From a bacterium (GTDB taxonomy: Bacteria > Patescibacteriota > Minisyncoccia > Phycocordibacterales > Phycocordibacteraceae): a DNA stretch of 37,996 bases. The notes beneath the pieces are model-generated. The model was given only the letters and a program-made list of their open reading frames with translations, made no database searches and had not been told where the DNA came from. Below are positions 1 to 6,820 of the stretch, in pieces (position 1 is the stretch's first letter; each line of letters opens with the position of its first letter). The translations under genes were made by a program, and so were the position numbers. Where the stretch lies: assembly GCA_021836725.1 (NCBI GenBank), contig JAKBHL010000008.1, forward strand, positions 1-37,996, given 5' to 3'.

Positions 1-222
1 GGCCGTTCGCGCGGCTTCGGTTTCGTTGAGATGGCTTCCGAAGCGGAAGCGCAGGCGGCTATCGACCGTTGGGACGGCAAGGAGATGGATGGGCGTACGC
101 TCTCGGTCTCTTTTGCGCGTCCGCAAGGTGATCGCCCGCCGCGCCGCGAAGGCGGTTTCGGCGGCGCCGATCGCGGCGGATACGGCGGCGGCAATGGCGG
201 TTACGGTCGCGGCGGATACTAA
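1..222 (+). CDS. RRM-type RNA-binding protein, C-terminal part
   Basis: The reading frame is open from base 1, so the start lies outside the window. The first residues read RSRGFGFVEM, a clear RNP1 motif of an RNA recognition motif, followed by the last helix and strand (AIDRWDGKEMDGRTLSV). The tail is rich in Gly, Arg and Tyr, as in bacterial and cyanobacterial-type glycine-rich RNA-binding proteins. The family binds single-stranded RNA and is often linked to RNA folding or stress; the target here is unknown. A strong hairpin terminator follows 16 bp after the stop, so the gene ends its transcript here. Confidence 0.9.
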   Translation, partial: GRSRGFGFVEMASEAEAQAAIDRWDGKEMDGRTLSVSFARPQGDRPPRREGGFGGADRGGYGGGNGGYGRGGY

Positions 223-238
223 ATCTCCCATCGCCCGG

Positions 239-277
239 ATACGAAAACACCCGCGCAGAGCGCGGGTGTTTTCGTAT
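239..277 (+). terminator. Hairpin terminator after the RRM gene
   Basis: Arms 239-256 and 260-277 are perfectly complementary (18 bp) around a 3-nt loop. The outer stem carries an A-tract on the left and a T-tract on the right, so it could work in both directions. It isolates the RRM gene from the accessory locus that follows. Confidence 0.85.
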
Positions 278-300
278 CGAATCGGGCCTCTACCGGCTTA

Positions 301-330
301 TTGACACGCTGGTCTATGCCGTGTTACTAT
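301..330 (+). promoter_or_regulatory. Sigma70-type promoter of the CsgG/HfaB-like operon
   Basis: TTGACA at 301-306 and TACTAT at 325-330 are separated by 18 bp. The expected start of transcription near 337 leaves a leader of about 83 nt before the ATG at 420. A full -35 box is unlike most housekeeping genes in this window. Confidence 0.75.
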
Positions 331-378
331 CCGCAAGGATTTGCCACTTGCCATTTACGGCGGGTGGCAAGTTTGCGG
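331..378 (+). other. Structured 5' leader hairpin
   Basis: CCGCAA (331-336) pairs with TTGCGG (373-378), and TTGCCAC (341-347) pairs with GTGGCAA (364-370). This forms a long imperfect hairpin at the start of the leader. There is no T-run, so a terminator is unlikely. A role in mRNA stability or control is an inference. Confidence 0.5.
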
Positions 379-419
379 TACCTTTCAGCAACATAACCTC
401 AACAAAAGGGTGGTCTGAC

Positions 420-866
420 ATGAAACTGAACTTCCGTGTTCTGGTTTTGGGGATGCTTTGCGTTCTCATTTCCGCGTATCTCGCCCCTCCCGCGTCTGCG
501 GCTTCGCAAAGCGCGTCGGCGACGTGGGGGGATTCCGTAACGATTACCAATGCAACCGCGGCATACAACAATGCACTGACAGGGTATGTCATGCGGCATC
601 GCATCGGTCCCTACAGTTCGGCGATGATCACGTACACCGATCGCAGCACGAACTACACCACGACGAACTGTACTGTCGCCGGAGGGTGTCAGACGGGCGG
701 TTCGACGATCTCCGTCAACGGGTATACCGCAACGACGGTGACTGGGAACGGGAACGTGACCACGACCGGCGTTACTACGACCGGCACGAACCAGACCTCG
801 ACGGCATCGTCGGTGGTCACTCCCGGTGGCTCCATCAACACCATCACGATCGGCGGAGGGCGTTGA
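420..866 (+). CDS. Small secreted Thr-rich protein, possible HfaA/curli-accessory-like
   Basis: 148 aa. The start at 420 is chosen because it begins a classic signal peptide: MKLNFR, a hydrophobic stretch (LVLGMLCVLISAYLA), then an ASA cleavage region near residue 28. The frame stays open upstream to 321, but that extension would bury the signal sequence. An AAAAGGG ribosome site lies upstream. The mature protein is rich in Thr, Asn, Ser and Gly (about 120 aa), contains one Cys pair (TNCTVAGGC), and ends in a Gly-rich tail. It lies 1 bp before the CsgG/HfaB-like gene, so the two are co-transcribed. In Caulobacter, the holdfast anchor genes pair a small secreted protein (HfaA) with HfaB. The resemblance in size, composition and context suggests an exported subunit or accessory factor, but I see no decisive motif. 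Confidence 0.6.
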   Translation: MKLNFRVLVLGMLCVLISAYLAPPASAASQSASATWGDSVTITNATAAYNNALTGYVMRHRIGPYSSAMITYTDRSTNYTTTNCTVAGGCQTGGSTISVNGYTATTVTGNGNVTTTGVTTTGTNQTSTASSVVTPGGSINTITIGGGR

Positions 867-867
867 A

Positions 868-1743
868 ATGAACAAGGCCCTCTTGCTCATGATTGTGGCG
901 CTCACCACGCTGTCGCTTGGCGCGTGCGCGAGCACCGGGAATCTTCGTGAAGGCGTGCCGCTGGTCCAAGGGCCTGCGATACGGAACGTAACCGGCCCCT
1001 ATGACGCCGCGAAAGCGTGCGTCAAGGGAATCCCCGAAACGGCGACTATCAACGTCGGTGTCGGGGATGTCCGGGATGTGACCGGCCGCATGAGCGTCGT
1101 CGGAAACGGCAACGGCTCGTTCTTGCCGATTGTCGCCACCAAGATGATGGAATCATCTCTCGCGGACACGGGCGTCAAGCTCGTGGACATGAGCAATACG
1201 TATCGCCAGCTGGTGGACTGGTACGCCCAGAAAGGGCTCTTGAGAGGAGCGAAGCTGTTCGTCCCGGAGTATCTGGTGGAAGGAACCATATCGTCCCTCG
1301 ACTTTTTGCCCGGGAAGGCATCGTCGTTCCACATCGCGGGCGTGGGGTACGATTCTCGTACCTATCAGGCGGTCGGACGGGGAGATTTCTCCCTTTCGAC
1401 GTTCCCCTTCGGCACGGCGGCCGGCGGATATATGGTTGCCACAACCAAGGTCGCGAAGGAGTTCACTGCGGTCGAAAACGGCGGTGGTGCGTACGAATTC
1501 GTCGGCGGCGGTACTGGCGCGCGGTTTGCCTCATTCAGTCTCGACAAAGGAGAACGCGAACCGATGCAGTATACGGTCGGATTCATGACCGATTATGCTG
1601 CCGTGGATCTGGTCACGACGTTGCTTCAAACGCTTGTGAGCGAGGGGAAAATCCCTCACCCGCACGCGACGATGACAAAGATCCACGAGTGCCGGGAATT
1701 GCTTGAGGAACCGGACACTGCGTCCGCATCGAAAACGAAGTAA
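868..1743 (+). CDS. CsgG/HfaB-family export lipoprotein
   Basis: 291 aa. The start at 868 gives a lipoprotein signal, MNKALLLMIVALTTLSLGAC, with lipobox LGAC and the acylated Cys at residue 20. An upstream in-frame start at 826 would disrupt this. After the signal, the region AIRNVTGPYDAAKACVKG and the segment VGVGDVRDVTGRM match the start of the HfaB/CsgG fold. They are followed by a GVKLVD strand and, near the C terminus, EPMQYTVGFMTDYAAVDLV, like the last helix of that family. CsgG forms the outer-membrane pore of curli (type VIII) export; HfaB is its holdfast-anchor homologue. These matches come from memory of the family, not from a search. The gene follows its partner by 1 bp. An outer-membrane pore is surprising if this is a CPR bacterium, so a pore in another layer or acquisition by transfer should be considered. 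Confidence 0.7.
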   Translation: MNKALLLMIVALTTLSLGACASTGNLREGVPLVQGPAIRNVTGPYDAAKACVKGIPETATINVGVGDVRDVTGRMSVVGNGNGSFLPIVATKMMESSLADTGVKLVDMSNTYRQLVDWYAQKGLLRGAKLFVPEYLVEGTISSLDFLPGKASSFHIAGVGYDSRTYQAVGRGDFSLSTFPFGTAAGGYMVATTKVAKEFTAVENGGGAYEFVGGGTGARFASFSLDKGEREPMQYTVGFMTDYAAVDLVTTLLQTLVSEGKIPHPHATMTKIHECRELLEEPDTASASKTK

Positions 1744-1760
1744 CCGCAGCAAAGCAGTGT

Positions 1761-1789
1761 TTGACGGCTCGCAAGAGCTGTGCTAGTCT
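1761..1789 (+). promoter_or_regulatory. Sigma70-type promoter of the 37-residue-repeat gene
   Basis: TTGACG (1761-1766) and TAGTCT (1784-1789) are separated by 17 bp, and the -10 box is extended (TGCTAGTCT). The leader to the ATG at 1880 is about 84 nt, close to the leader length of the upstream operon. Confidence 0.7.
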
Positions 1790-1835
1790 GGAGAAGCTTG
1801 TGCGTTCCACGCTTAAGCGTAGTACCTTGCAACAC

Positions 1836-1861
1836 CCCCTCCGGGAATCCTCCCGGAGGGG
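1836..1861 (+). other. Leader hairpin before the repeat protein
   Basis: 11-bp perfect GC-rich stem (1836-1846 with 1851-1861) and a 4-nt loop, ending 7 bp before the GAGGAG ribosome site. On plus it is followed by AAACA, not T, so it is unlikely to be a terminator. It may protect the mRNA or control translation (inference). Confidence 0.55.
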
Positions 1862-1879
1862 AAACACTGAGGAGTCGTT

Positions 1880-2383
1880 ATGAAAACCAGCAAAACGAGT
1901 CTGCTGTTCGTCACCCTCACCATGATGGCCTTCGCTTCGGTTCCGGCCTTTGCCGGCGACCACGACCACCATCCGGCGCCCGTCGACATCAACGTCGGCG
2001 TGCTCACGAATGGGGTCAGTCAGAACGCGCTCGCCTCCGCCTTCGCCAACGACGGCGTGATCGCGAACGCGACTGCGGCCAATGGTATCGTCAGCATCAC
2101 CGATACGGTCGATCAGCATGTCGGCATGAATGTCGGCATCGCGACCGGCTATATCGATCAGGATGCGAATGCGATCAGCAACAGCGATGGCTACAGCAAC
2201 GCGACGGCAACGGCGGCAAATGCCGTGGCCAGCCTGGCGGCCAGTCCGGCCAGTCCGGCGGTCAACGTCGGCGTGTTCACGAGCAACGTCTCGCAGGACG
2301 TCTCGGCCATGGCGACCAGCTTCACGACCGCAAATGCGGCCGCGACGGCTGCCAATGCTGTCGTCTCGATCAACATTCACTGA
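1880..2383 (+). CDS. Secreted protein of three gapless 37-residue repeats (possible fibre subunit)
   Basis: 167 aa. The start at 1880 is supported by GAGGAG at 1869-1874 and by a signal peptide ending SVPAFA near residue 25, followed by a His/Asp patch (GDHDHH). The rest is three repeats at residues 37-73, 83-119 and 128-164. They align without gaps on the pattern xNVG(V/I)xTxxxxQ, then an Ala/Asn-rich stretch, then AANxxxSx. Conserved Gln and Asn at fixed spacing recall curlin-type amyloid ladders, and the neighbouring CsgG/HfaB-like gene would supply an exporter. The gene has its own promoter, leader hairpin and terminator, so it can be made in excess of the exporter. An adhesive or amyloid-like surface fibre is an inference; the repeats do not match a family I can name. 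Confidence 0.7.
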   Translation: MKTSKTSLLFVTLTMMAFASVPAFAGDHDHHPAPVDINVGVLTNGVSQNALASAFANDGVIANATAANGIVSITDTVDQHVGMNVGIATGYIDQDANAISNSDGYSNATATAANAVASLAASPASPAVNVGVFTSNVSQDVSAMATSFTTANAAATAANAVVSINIH

Positions 2384-2411
2384 TCTTTCATCTGAGCTTG
2401 GATTGCTCACG

Positions 2412-2438
2412 GCCCCCGCACATCGTGCGGGGGCTTTT
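2412..2438 (+). terminator. Intrinsic terminator after the repeat protein
   Basis: 10-bp perfect stem GCCCCCGCAC / GTGCGGGGGC (2412-2421, 2425-2434) with a 3-nt loop, followed directly by TTTTT. Confidence 0.92.
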
Positions 2439-2450
2439 TCTATTCCTTTG

Positions 2451-2459
2451 TGCCATGAT
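2451..2459 (+). promoter_or_regulatory. Extended -10 box of prmC, leaderless type
   Basis: TGC-CATGAT ends 6 nt before the ATG at 2466 and no Shine-Dalgarno sequence is present. A start of transcription at or next to the ATG is predicted. Confidence 0.5.
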
Positions 2460-2465
2460 TGTCCG

Positions 2466-3314
2466 ATGAAAGACGAAGAATGGCTTCTCGAAGAAAAATA
2501 TGGCGCGAAGAAGACTGAGGAATTCGAAGCGGATAGACGCCGGCTCGCCCGCGGCGAGCCGGTCGCATACGTCATCGGCTGGCAGCCATTTCTCGGTTTG
2601 AAGATATTCCTCGACTCCCGCCCGCTCATCCCCCGCCCCGAGACCGAGTGGTGGACAGAGCAACTTCTTTCTTCCGTCTGTGTCGCACAGGCGAACCCGC
2701 CTGAGGAACGTACGGAGCGTGACGGCGCGAGTAAGAGCAATTTTTCAGCAGAAAAATATGCGATTCCGAAGGCGGGTTCGCCTGTGCGGCCACCAACTTT
2801 CTTGGACCTCTGCGCGGGCTCGGGCGCCATCGGTTGTGCGGCACTCGCGCGATTGCCGGACGCGCAAGTGTATTTTGGAGAACGTGATCCCGCGCACGAG
2901 ACGACCATCAGGAAAAACATACGCGAAAATGGCCTCGATGCCCTGCGTGCGGATATCCGCATCGGCGACCTTTTCGCCCCCTTCTCCGAGGGCATGCGAT
3001 TTGATGTCATAGCCGCGAATCCTCCCTATATCCCGGAGGGCCGCATGCTTCCGGAAAGTGTTGCTGCATGGGAACCGGAATCCGCGCTGCGCGCAGGATC
3101 CGACGGTCTCTCGCTCATCCGCCGCATCGCGGATGAGCTTCCGACACGACTCGAGCGCAGCGGCGCGGCGTGGGTTGAGTGCGACAGCTCCTCGATAGTA
3201 GCAGCACGGGAATTATTCTTGAAACGAGGGTTCATTGTCGAGATACGCACCGATCAGTACGGTGCTCCACGCGTTCTCGTATGTAGGCATACGCGGGCTC
3301 GTTCGGCGCACTAA
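2466..3314 (+). CDS. prmC: PrmC, peptide-release-factor glutamine methyltransferase, with in-frame palindromic insert
   Basis: 282 aa. PrmC methylates the Gln of the GGQ motif in release factors RF1 and RF2. The sequence shows the N-terminal segment with RPLIPRPETEWW, the SAM-binding motif FLDLCAGSGAIGCA, the catalytic motif NPPY in VIAANPPYIP, and C-terminal methyltransferase strands. The frame is open far upstream into the repeat gene, but the ATG at 2466 fits the terminator, the -10 box and the family length. Between the N-terminal part and the SAM motif, where family members usually have about 10-15 residues, there are about 43. The extra part is encoded by a 105-bp palindromic element (2684-2788, 35 codons) that keeps the frame. 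The insert sits at a domain junction, so the enzyme may stay active. A small membrane-protein gene follows. Confidence 0.9.
   Translation: MKDEEWLLEEKYGAKKTEEFEADRRRLARGEPVAYVIGWQPFLGLKIFLDSRPLIPRPETEWWTEQLLSSVCVAQANPPEERTERDGASKSNFSAEKYAIPKAGSPVRPPTFLDLCAGSGAIGCAALARLPDAQVYFGERDPAHETTIRKNIRENGLDALRADIRIGDLFAPFSEGMRFDVIAANPPYIPEGRMLPESVAAWEPESALRAGSDGLSLIRRIADELPTRLERSGAAWVECDSSSIVAARELFLKRGFIVEIRTDQYGAPRVLVCRHTRARSAH
2684..2788 (+). repeat. Palindromic element family 1, copy inside prmC
   Basis: Perfect 19-bp inverted arms (2684-2702 and 2770-2788) enclose a core shared with copies at 10256-10372 and 21316-21420. The core has a one-sided conserved block (CGGAGCGTGACGGCGCGAG) and then a hairpin ATTTTT-CAGCAG-AAAAAT. 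A 4-bp helix (GGAA/TTCC) continues the arms after a tandem GA/GA mismatch. Length is 105 bp, a multiple of three, and no stop arises in the prmC frame. Confidence 0.85.
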
Positions 3315-3335
3315 TGTTGTCCCACAAACAACATT
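3313..3335 (+). terminator. Weak hairpin just after prmC
   Basis: 8-bp stem AATGTTGT / ACAACATT (3313-3320, 3328-3335) overlaps the prmC stop codon. The T-run is missing, so termination is uncertain. Confidence 0.3.
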
Positions 3336-3356
3336 GGCCTCATTTCGCCCTCGTAG

Positions 3357-3362
3357 TATCAT
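3357..3362 (+). promoter_or_regulatory. -10 box of the two-gene membrane operon, leaderless type
   Basis: TATCAT ends 7 nt before the ATG at 3370, and there is no ribosome site between them. This spacing recurs across the window. Confidence 0.5.
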
Positions 3363-3369
3363 CTCTCTG

Positions 3370-3630
3370 ATGCCGAGCCAGCCGCTCCAGCCGTTTTCGC
3401 CGCCTAAAATCCTGCTCACGCACTTCCCCGCGCTGCTTTCGCAGGGCGTGCTGGTCGAGTGGTTCCTTTACGCTGTCTTCGCTTTTTGGACGCTCTATAC
3501 GCTCGTCGCCATCTACCACTGGCTCAAATACTCCCACGCCTCGTGGGTCGCTTTCCCGGCGATCGCTCTGCACCTCTTCGTGTCATTCGCGCTCATGGCG
3601 TACGCGCTCTCGGGCGCCATATTGCTATGA
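3370..3630 (+). CDS. Small two-helix membrane protein, unknown function
   Basis: 86 aa. The start at 3370 is the ATG 7 nt after a -10 box; longer upstream starts overlap prmC. After a short Pro-rich N terminus there are two hydrophobic helices, about residues 28-50 (VEWFLYAVFAFWTLYTLVAI) and 60-85 (WVAFPAIALHLFVSFALMAY), joined by HWLKYSHAS. The stop overlaps the next ATG in an ATGA, so it is translationally coupled to the PH-domain membrane protein. I do not recognise a family. Confidence 0.7.
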   Translation: MPSQPLQPFSPPKILLTHFPALLSQGVLVEWFLYAVFAFWTLYTLVAIYHWLKYSHASWVAFPAIALHLFVSFALMAYALSGAILL

Positions 3631-4163
3631 AAGAATTCGAACTCGAGCCGGGCGAACATGTCGTGAAGCAAGCGCGCAAGCATTGGTTCCTTTTCCTTGC
3701 CGAGCTGCTGCCGTTTGCGCTGCTTGCGATTATCCCCTTTGCGCTCCCGAGTTTCCTGCGGCTTGCGCCGCCTTTGGCGCAGTATGCGATTTTTTTCACC
3801 CTACAGATACCTCTTATGCGCGCGGCGCTCGGCGTCTGGCTATTGGTCTCGTGGACGGGCGCCTGGAGCGCTTTCACCCGCTACTTCCTAAATGCGTGGG
3901 TGCTCACTAACGAGCGCATCGTAGACATCAAGCAGCGTGGGTACTTCTCCCGCGAAGTCTCGAGCGTACTGCTCAATCGCGTCCAGGACGTGACTACCGA
4001 TGTACGGGGCGTGCTTCCCTCGCTTCTCAATATCGGCGATATCAACGTCCAGAGCGCCGGTGCCGTCGACAAATTCCACATGCGTGGCATACCGAAACCC
4101 GAACAGATGCGCGACCTCATTCTTAAATACGTTTCGACCACGCCCTCTTCAACCGGTATCTGA
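3627..4163 (+). CDS. PH-domain (bPH_2 / DUF304-like) membrane protein
   Basis: 178 aa. The order is an N-terminal segment ELEPGEHVVKQARKHW, two membrane helices (about residues 20-70), and then a soluble domain beginning WVLTNERIVDIKQRGYFSRE and continuing with SSVLLNRVQDVTTDVRG. The second part is the typical bacterial PH-like fold seen in YdbS/YdbT-type proteins. Their role is poorly known but is often at the membrane. ATG at 3627 overlaps the preceding stop, so the two membrane proteins form an operon and possibly a complex. hisS follows 12 bp downstream with its own -10 box inside the 3' end of this gene. Confidence 0.8.
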   Translation: MKEFELEPGEHVVKQARKHWFLFLAELLPFALLAIIPFALPSFLRLAPPLAQYAIFFTLQIPLMRAALGVWLLVSWTGAWSAFTRYFLNAWVLTNERIVDIKQRGYFSREVSSVLLNRVQDVTTDVRGVLPSLLNIGDINVQSAGAVDKFHMRGIPKPEQMRDLILKYVSTTPSSTGI

Positions 4164-4169
4164 TACAAT
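4161..4169 (+). promoter_or_regulatory. Extended -10 box of hisS, leaderless type
   Basis: TGA-TACAAT ends 6 nt before the hisS ATG at 4176. It overlaps the stop codon of the upstream gene. Confidence 0.6.
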
Positions 4170-4175
4170 CGGGGT

Positions 4176-5444
4176 ATGGCCGAGCCGCTTCCGACCGACC
4201 CCTATAAAGGCGTCCGCGACTTCTATCCCGACGCATTCGCACTCCAGAGAGCGCTCTTCGAGCGTATCCGGCAGACGCTTGCGCTCTGGGGCTATGAGGA
4301 ATACAACGCTTCTCCGCTTGAGCGCGCGGAGCTCTACGAAGCGAAAACGTCAGAAGAAATCGTGGACGAGCAGACGTACACTTTCACCGACCGCGGCGAC
4401 CGGCGCGTAACGCTCCGCCCCGAGATGACGCCGACGCTGGCGCGCATGGTGGCCGGAAAACGGCGTGAACTCACGTATCCTTTGCGCTGGTTCTCCATCG
4501 GCAACCGTTTCCGCTACGAGCGGCCGCAGAAAGGCCGTTTGCGCGAGTTTTATCAGGCGGATGTCGATCTAGTCGGACTACCTGAGGGCGAAGCGGATAT
4601 CGAGATCGTCACGCTCGCCGCGCGCATCCTGCGCGACCTCGGCGCGCGCGAAAGTGATTTCGTCATCCGGATGAACGCGCGTCCGCTCCTAAACGCCGCG
4701 TGCGAAGCCGCGGGGCTCAAAGGCGAAGGCATCCACCAGTATCTGCGGCTCCTCGATAAAAAGTCGAAAATGACGCCTGAAGCTTTCGCCGCAGCCCTGA
4801 ATGCGCTGACCGCGCGGGATCCTCTTTCCTATATCGAGAACGCGGGCGACGCTCCGGAGGTGGCGCGCGAAAAGCGCGCGCTCCTCGATCGCATCGAGGC
4901 GCTCAAAGCGCGCGGCGTGAATAACGTCGTTTTCGATTCCTCCATTACGCGCGGCTTTGATTACTACACCGGCATGGTCTTCGAGGTCTTTGACAGGGAC
5001 CCGGCGAACGCTCGCTCGATGTTTGGCGGCGGACGTTACGATCGGCTTATCGCGCTTTACGGCGGCGAGGCGATTCCGGCGGTCGGTTTCGCGATAGGCG
5101 ATGTCACGCTTGCCGACTTCCTCGAAACGCATGCGCTCGCGCTTGCGGGGAATGCCGGCATGCCCCAGCTCTACCTCGGCACGCCGAGTATCGGCGACAT
5201 ACCCGCCGCGCAGGCTTTCGCCGACACGCTGCGCAAGGAAGGCGGCCGCGTCTTCGTCAACATAACCGGCCGGACGCTCGGCGAGCAGGTGAAGGATGCG
5301 GTAAAGCGCGATATTCCCCTTTTCCTCGCCTACGGCGCGGACGAAATAGCGCACCATACCGTCCGCATGAAAATACTCCGCACGGGAGAGGAGATCGGCC
5401 TTCCCGTTTCAGAACTTCCGGCGCACTTGCACGCCGGCAGCTGA
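4176..5444 (+). CDS. hisS: Histidyl-tRNA synthetase
   Basis: 422 aa, the usual length. HisRS charges tRNA-His. The class II core is visible: motif 1 around residues 15-45 (RDFYPD, then a helix), motif 2 near 108 (FSIGNRFRYERPQKGRLREF), the histidine-binding loop DSSITRGFDYYTGMVFEVFD near 250-270, and GGGRYDRL near 284 leading into motif 3 (AVGFAIGDV). The C-terminal anticodon domain starts near 325. The motif 3 region reads GFAIGDVTL where GFA(I/L)GxERL is usual, so the class II Arg is not obvious in this alignment. The gene heads a run with the exonuclease (4 bp later) and the DsbA-like gene. Confidence 0.95.
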   Translation: MAEPLPTDPYKGVRDFYPDAFALQRALFERIRQTLALWGYEEYNASPLERAELYEAKTSEEIVDEQTYTFTDRGDRRVTLRPEMTPTLARMVAGKRRELTYPLRWFSIGNRFRYERPQKGRLREFYQADVDLVGLPEGEADIEIVTLAARILRDLGARESDFVIRMNARPLLNAACEAAGLKGEGIHQYLRLLDKKSKMTPEAFAAALNALTARDPLSYIENAGDAPEVAREKRALLDRIEALKARGVNNVVFDSSITRGFDYYTGMVFEVFDRDPANARSMFGGGRYDRLIALYGGEAIPAVGFAIGDVTLADFLETHALALAGNAGMPQLYLGTPSIGDIPAAQAFADTLRKEGGRVFVNITGRTLGEQVKDAVKRDIPLFLAYGADEIAHHTVRMKILRTGEEIGLPVSELPAHLHAGS

Positions 5445-5448
5445 CCGT

Positions 5449-6030
5449 ATGCGCGCGATTACTTTCGATATCGAGTCAATATCTGACTCTGTGGTGCGCG
5501 GCCGCATCGACGTGAATGAGCAGGAACTCACCGTCGTGGCAATTCACGATTCGAAAACGGGAGAATATTCCTCATATACGAAAGAGGAGCTCCCGCGCCT
5601 CTGGCACATCCTTGAACACGCCGACATGCTTATCGGTTTCAATTCCGATACGTTTGATATACCGCTCCTGAATCGCTATTATCCGGGCGATCTAACGCGT
5701 TTGCGCTCGCTTGATCTGCTCGTCGAGGTGCAAAAGGTCCTCGGGCGGCGCATCCGGCTCCAATCGCTTGCCGAAGCGACGCTCGGACGCGGGAAAGCGG
5801 GCGACGGGCTTAAGGCGGTCGAATGGTGGAAAGAGGGGAAACACGAACTGGTACGCGCATACTGCATCGAGGACGTCCGTCTCACGCGCGAACTCTATGA
5901 CTATGCGCTTGCGCATGGCACGCTCAAGTACAAAGACCTGCTTGATGTGCGCGACATAAAGCTTGACACGTCTCTTTGGGACCGTGCGATAGCCGCTCCG
6001 CCGGCCATGACCCATACGCTTCCTTTATGA
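5449..6030 (+). CDS. DEDD-type 3'-5' exonuclease (RNase H-like, YprB-like)
   Basis: 193 aa, a stand-alone exonuclease domain. Exo I is ITFDIES at residues 4-10, Exo II is LIGFNSDTFDIPLL near 62-75, and Exo III is YCIEDVRLT near 139-147. These supply the acidic metal ligands of the DEDD superfamily. The layout matches the predicted single-strand nuclease or polymerase-B-like exonuclease domains of the RNase_H_2 group. The substrate (DNA or RNA) cannot be told from sequence. It follows hisS by 4 bp and overlaps the next gene by an ATGA, so it is in an operon. Confidence 0.8.
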   Translation: MRAITFDIESISDSVVRGRIDVNEQELTVVAIHDSKTGEYSSYTKEELPRLWHILEHADMLIGFNSDTFDIPLLNRYYPGDLTRLRSLDLLVEVQKVLGRRIRLQSLAEATLGRGKAGDGLKAVEWWKEGKHELVRAYCIEDVRLTRELYDYALAHGTLKYKDLLDVRDIKLDTSLWDRAIAAPPAMTHTLPL

Positions 6031-6707
6031 AATCGTCCTATGCGCTCCCTATCGCGATCATTGCGGGCGGATTAATAATCGCCGGCGCCGTATATTTTTC
6101 AATTGCAAAAAAAGAACCTTCGACAAGCTCACTCGCCGGCAATCCCGCGCTGGTGCGGCCGGTCGGCCCGACCGATCATATTTTCGGGAACCCCGCAGCC
6201 AAGGTCGTGATCGTCGAATACGCTGATTTTGACTGCCAGTCCTGCAGGGGCTTTAACGAAACGCTCCATCAAATCATCGCGAACGAGGGTGCGAGTGGCA
6301 AAGTCGCTTGGGTGTACCGGGAATTCCCGCTTACGCAAATCCATCCGAATGCTATGAATGACGCCCGCGCCGCCGAATGCGTCGCAAAGACCGCGGGCAA
6401 TGAAGCGTTCTGGAAGTTCGCCGATTCCCTCTTCGCCAATCAGCCGGCCGATCCGATGAACTATGGCGTACTCGCGTACGCGGCAGGCGTCTCGGGAAGC
6501 GCTTTCGCCGCCTGTTACGCCGATGCCGCGGCAACGGTCGATGCGCGCATCCAGGCCGATCGACAGAACGCCCTTGCTATCGGAGCGCGGGGCGCGCCCT
6601 ACTCGCTCATCCTCACCGCGGGCCAAACGCCTATCGTCATGGATGGCGCTTATCCCTATGACGTCGTAAAACAGCTGGTCGACCAGGCACTCGCGAAAAT
6701 ACCGTGA
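6027..6707 (+). CDS. Membrane-anchored DsbA-like thiol oxidoreductase
   Basis: 226 aa. ATG 6027 overlaps the stop of the exonuclease gene; the longer frame from 5976 is rejected. One N-terminal helix (residues 6-25) anchors the protein, with the thioredoxin domain outside. The active site is CQSC in EYADFDCQSCRGF, and a cis-Pro loop is seen in ARGAPYSLIL. A helical insert with AECVAKTAGNEAFWKFADSL is typical of the DsbA/thioredoxin_4 group. The likely job is forming disulfides in exported proteins. The Ig-repeat surface protein at the end of the window has one Cys pair per repeat and is a plausible client (inference). Confidence 0.85.
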   Translation: MKSSYALPIAIIAGGLIIAGAVYFSIAKKEPSTSSLAGNPALVRPVGPTDHIFGNPAAKVVIVEYADFDCQSCRGFNETLHQIIANEGASGKVAWVYREFPLTQIHPNAMNDARAAECVAKTAGNEAFWKFADSLFANQPADPMNYGVLAYAAGVSGSAFAACYADAAATVDARIQADRQNALAIGARGAPYSLILTAGQTPIVMDGAYPYDVVKQLVDQALAKIP

Positions 6708-6722
6708 CTCATTTACTGGAAT

Positions 6723-6766
6723 CGGCCAGAATGCCCCGTCCGCTTTGCGGCGGGGATAAATGGCCG
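6723..6766 (+). repeat. Hairpin repeat family 2, copy 1
   Basis: Core AATGCCCCG-CCGC-TTT-GCGG-CGGGGAT with outer arms CGGCCA / TGGCCG. It lies between the convergent dsbA-like and uvrD genes and shares its core with the copy at 6821-6869. No T-run follows on either strand, so it is not a clear terminator. Confidence 0.6.
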
Positions 6767-6820
6767 AAGTTAAACATGAGCGGCGGAGGCCGCATCCTTA
6801 TCCAGCAAAACACCCGGGCG

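Noticed and set aside
1836-1861. Terminator before the repeat protein
   Set aside because: The hairpin is followed by AAACA on plus, and it lies downstream of a good promoter within the leader.
2130-2465. Upstream extension of the prmC frame
   Set aside because: It overlaps the repeat-protein gene and its terminator, and the ATG at 2466 fits the family and the -10 box.
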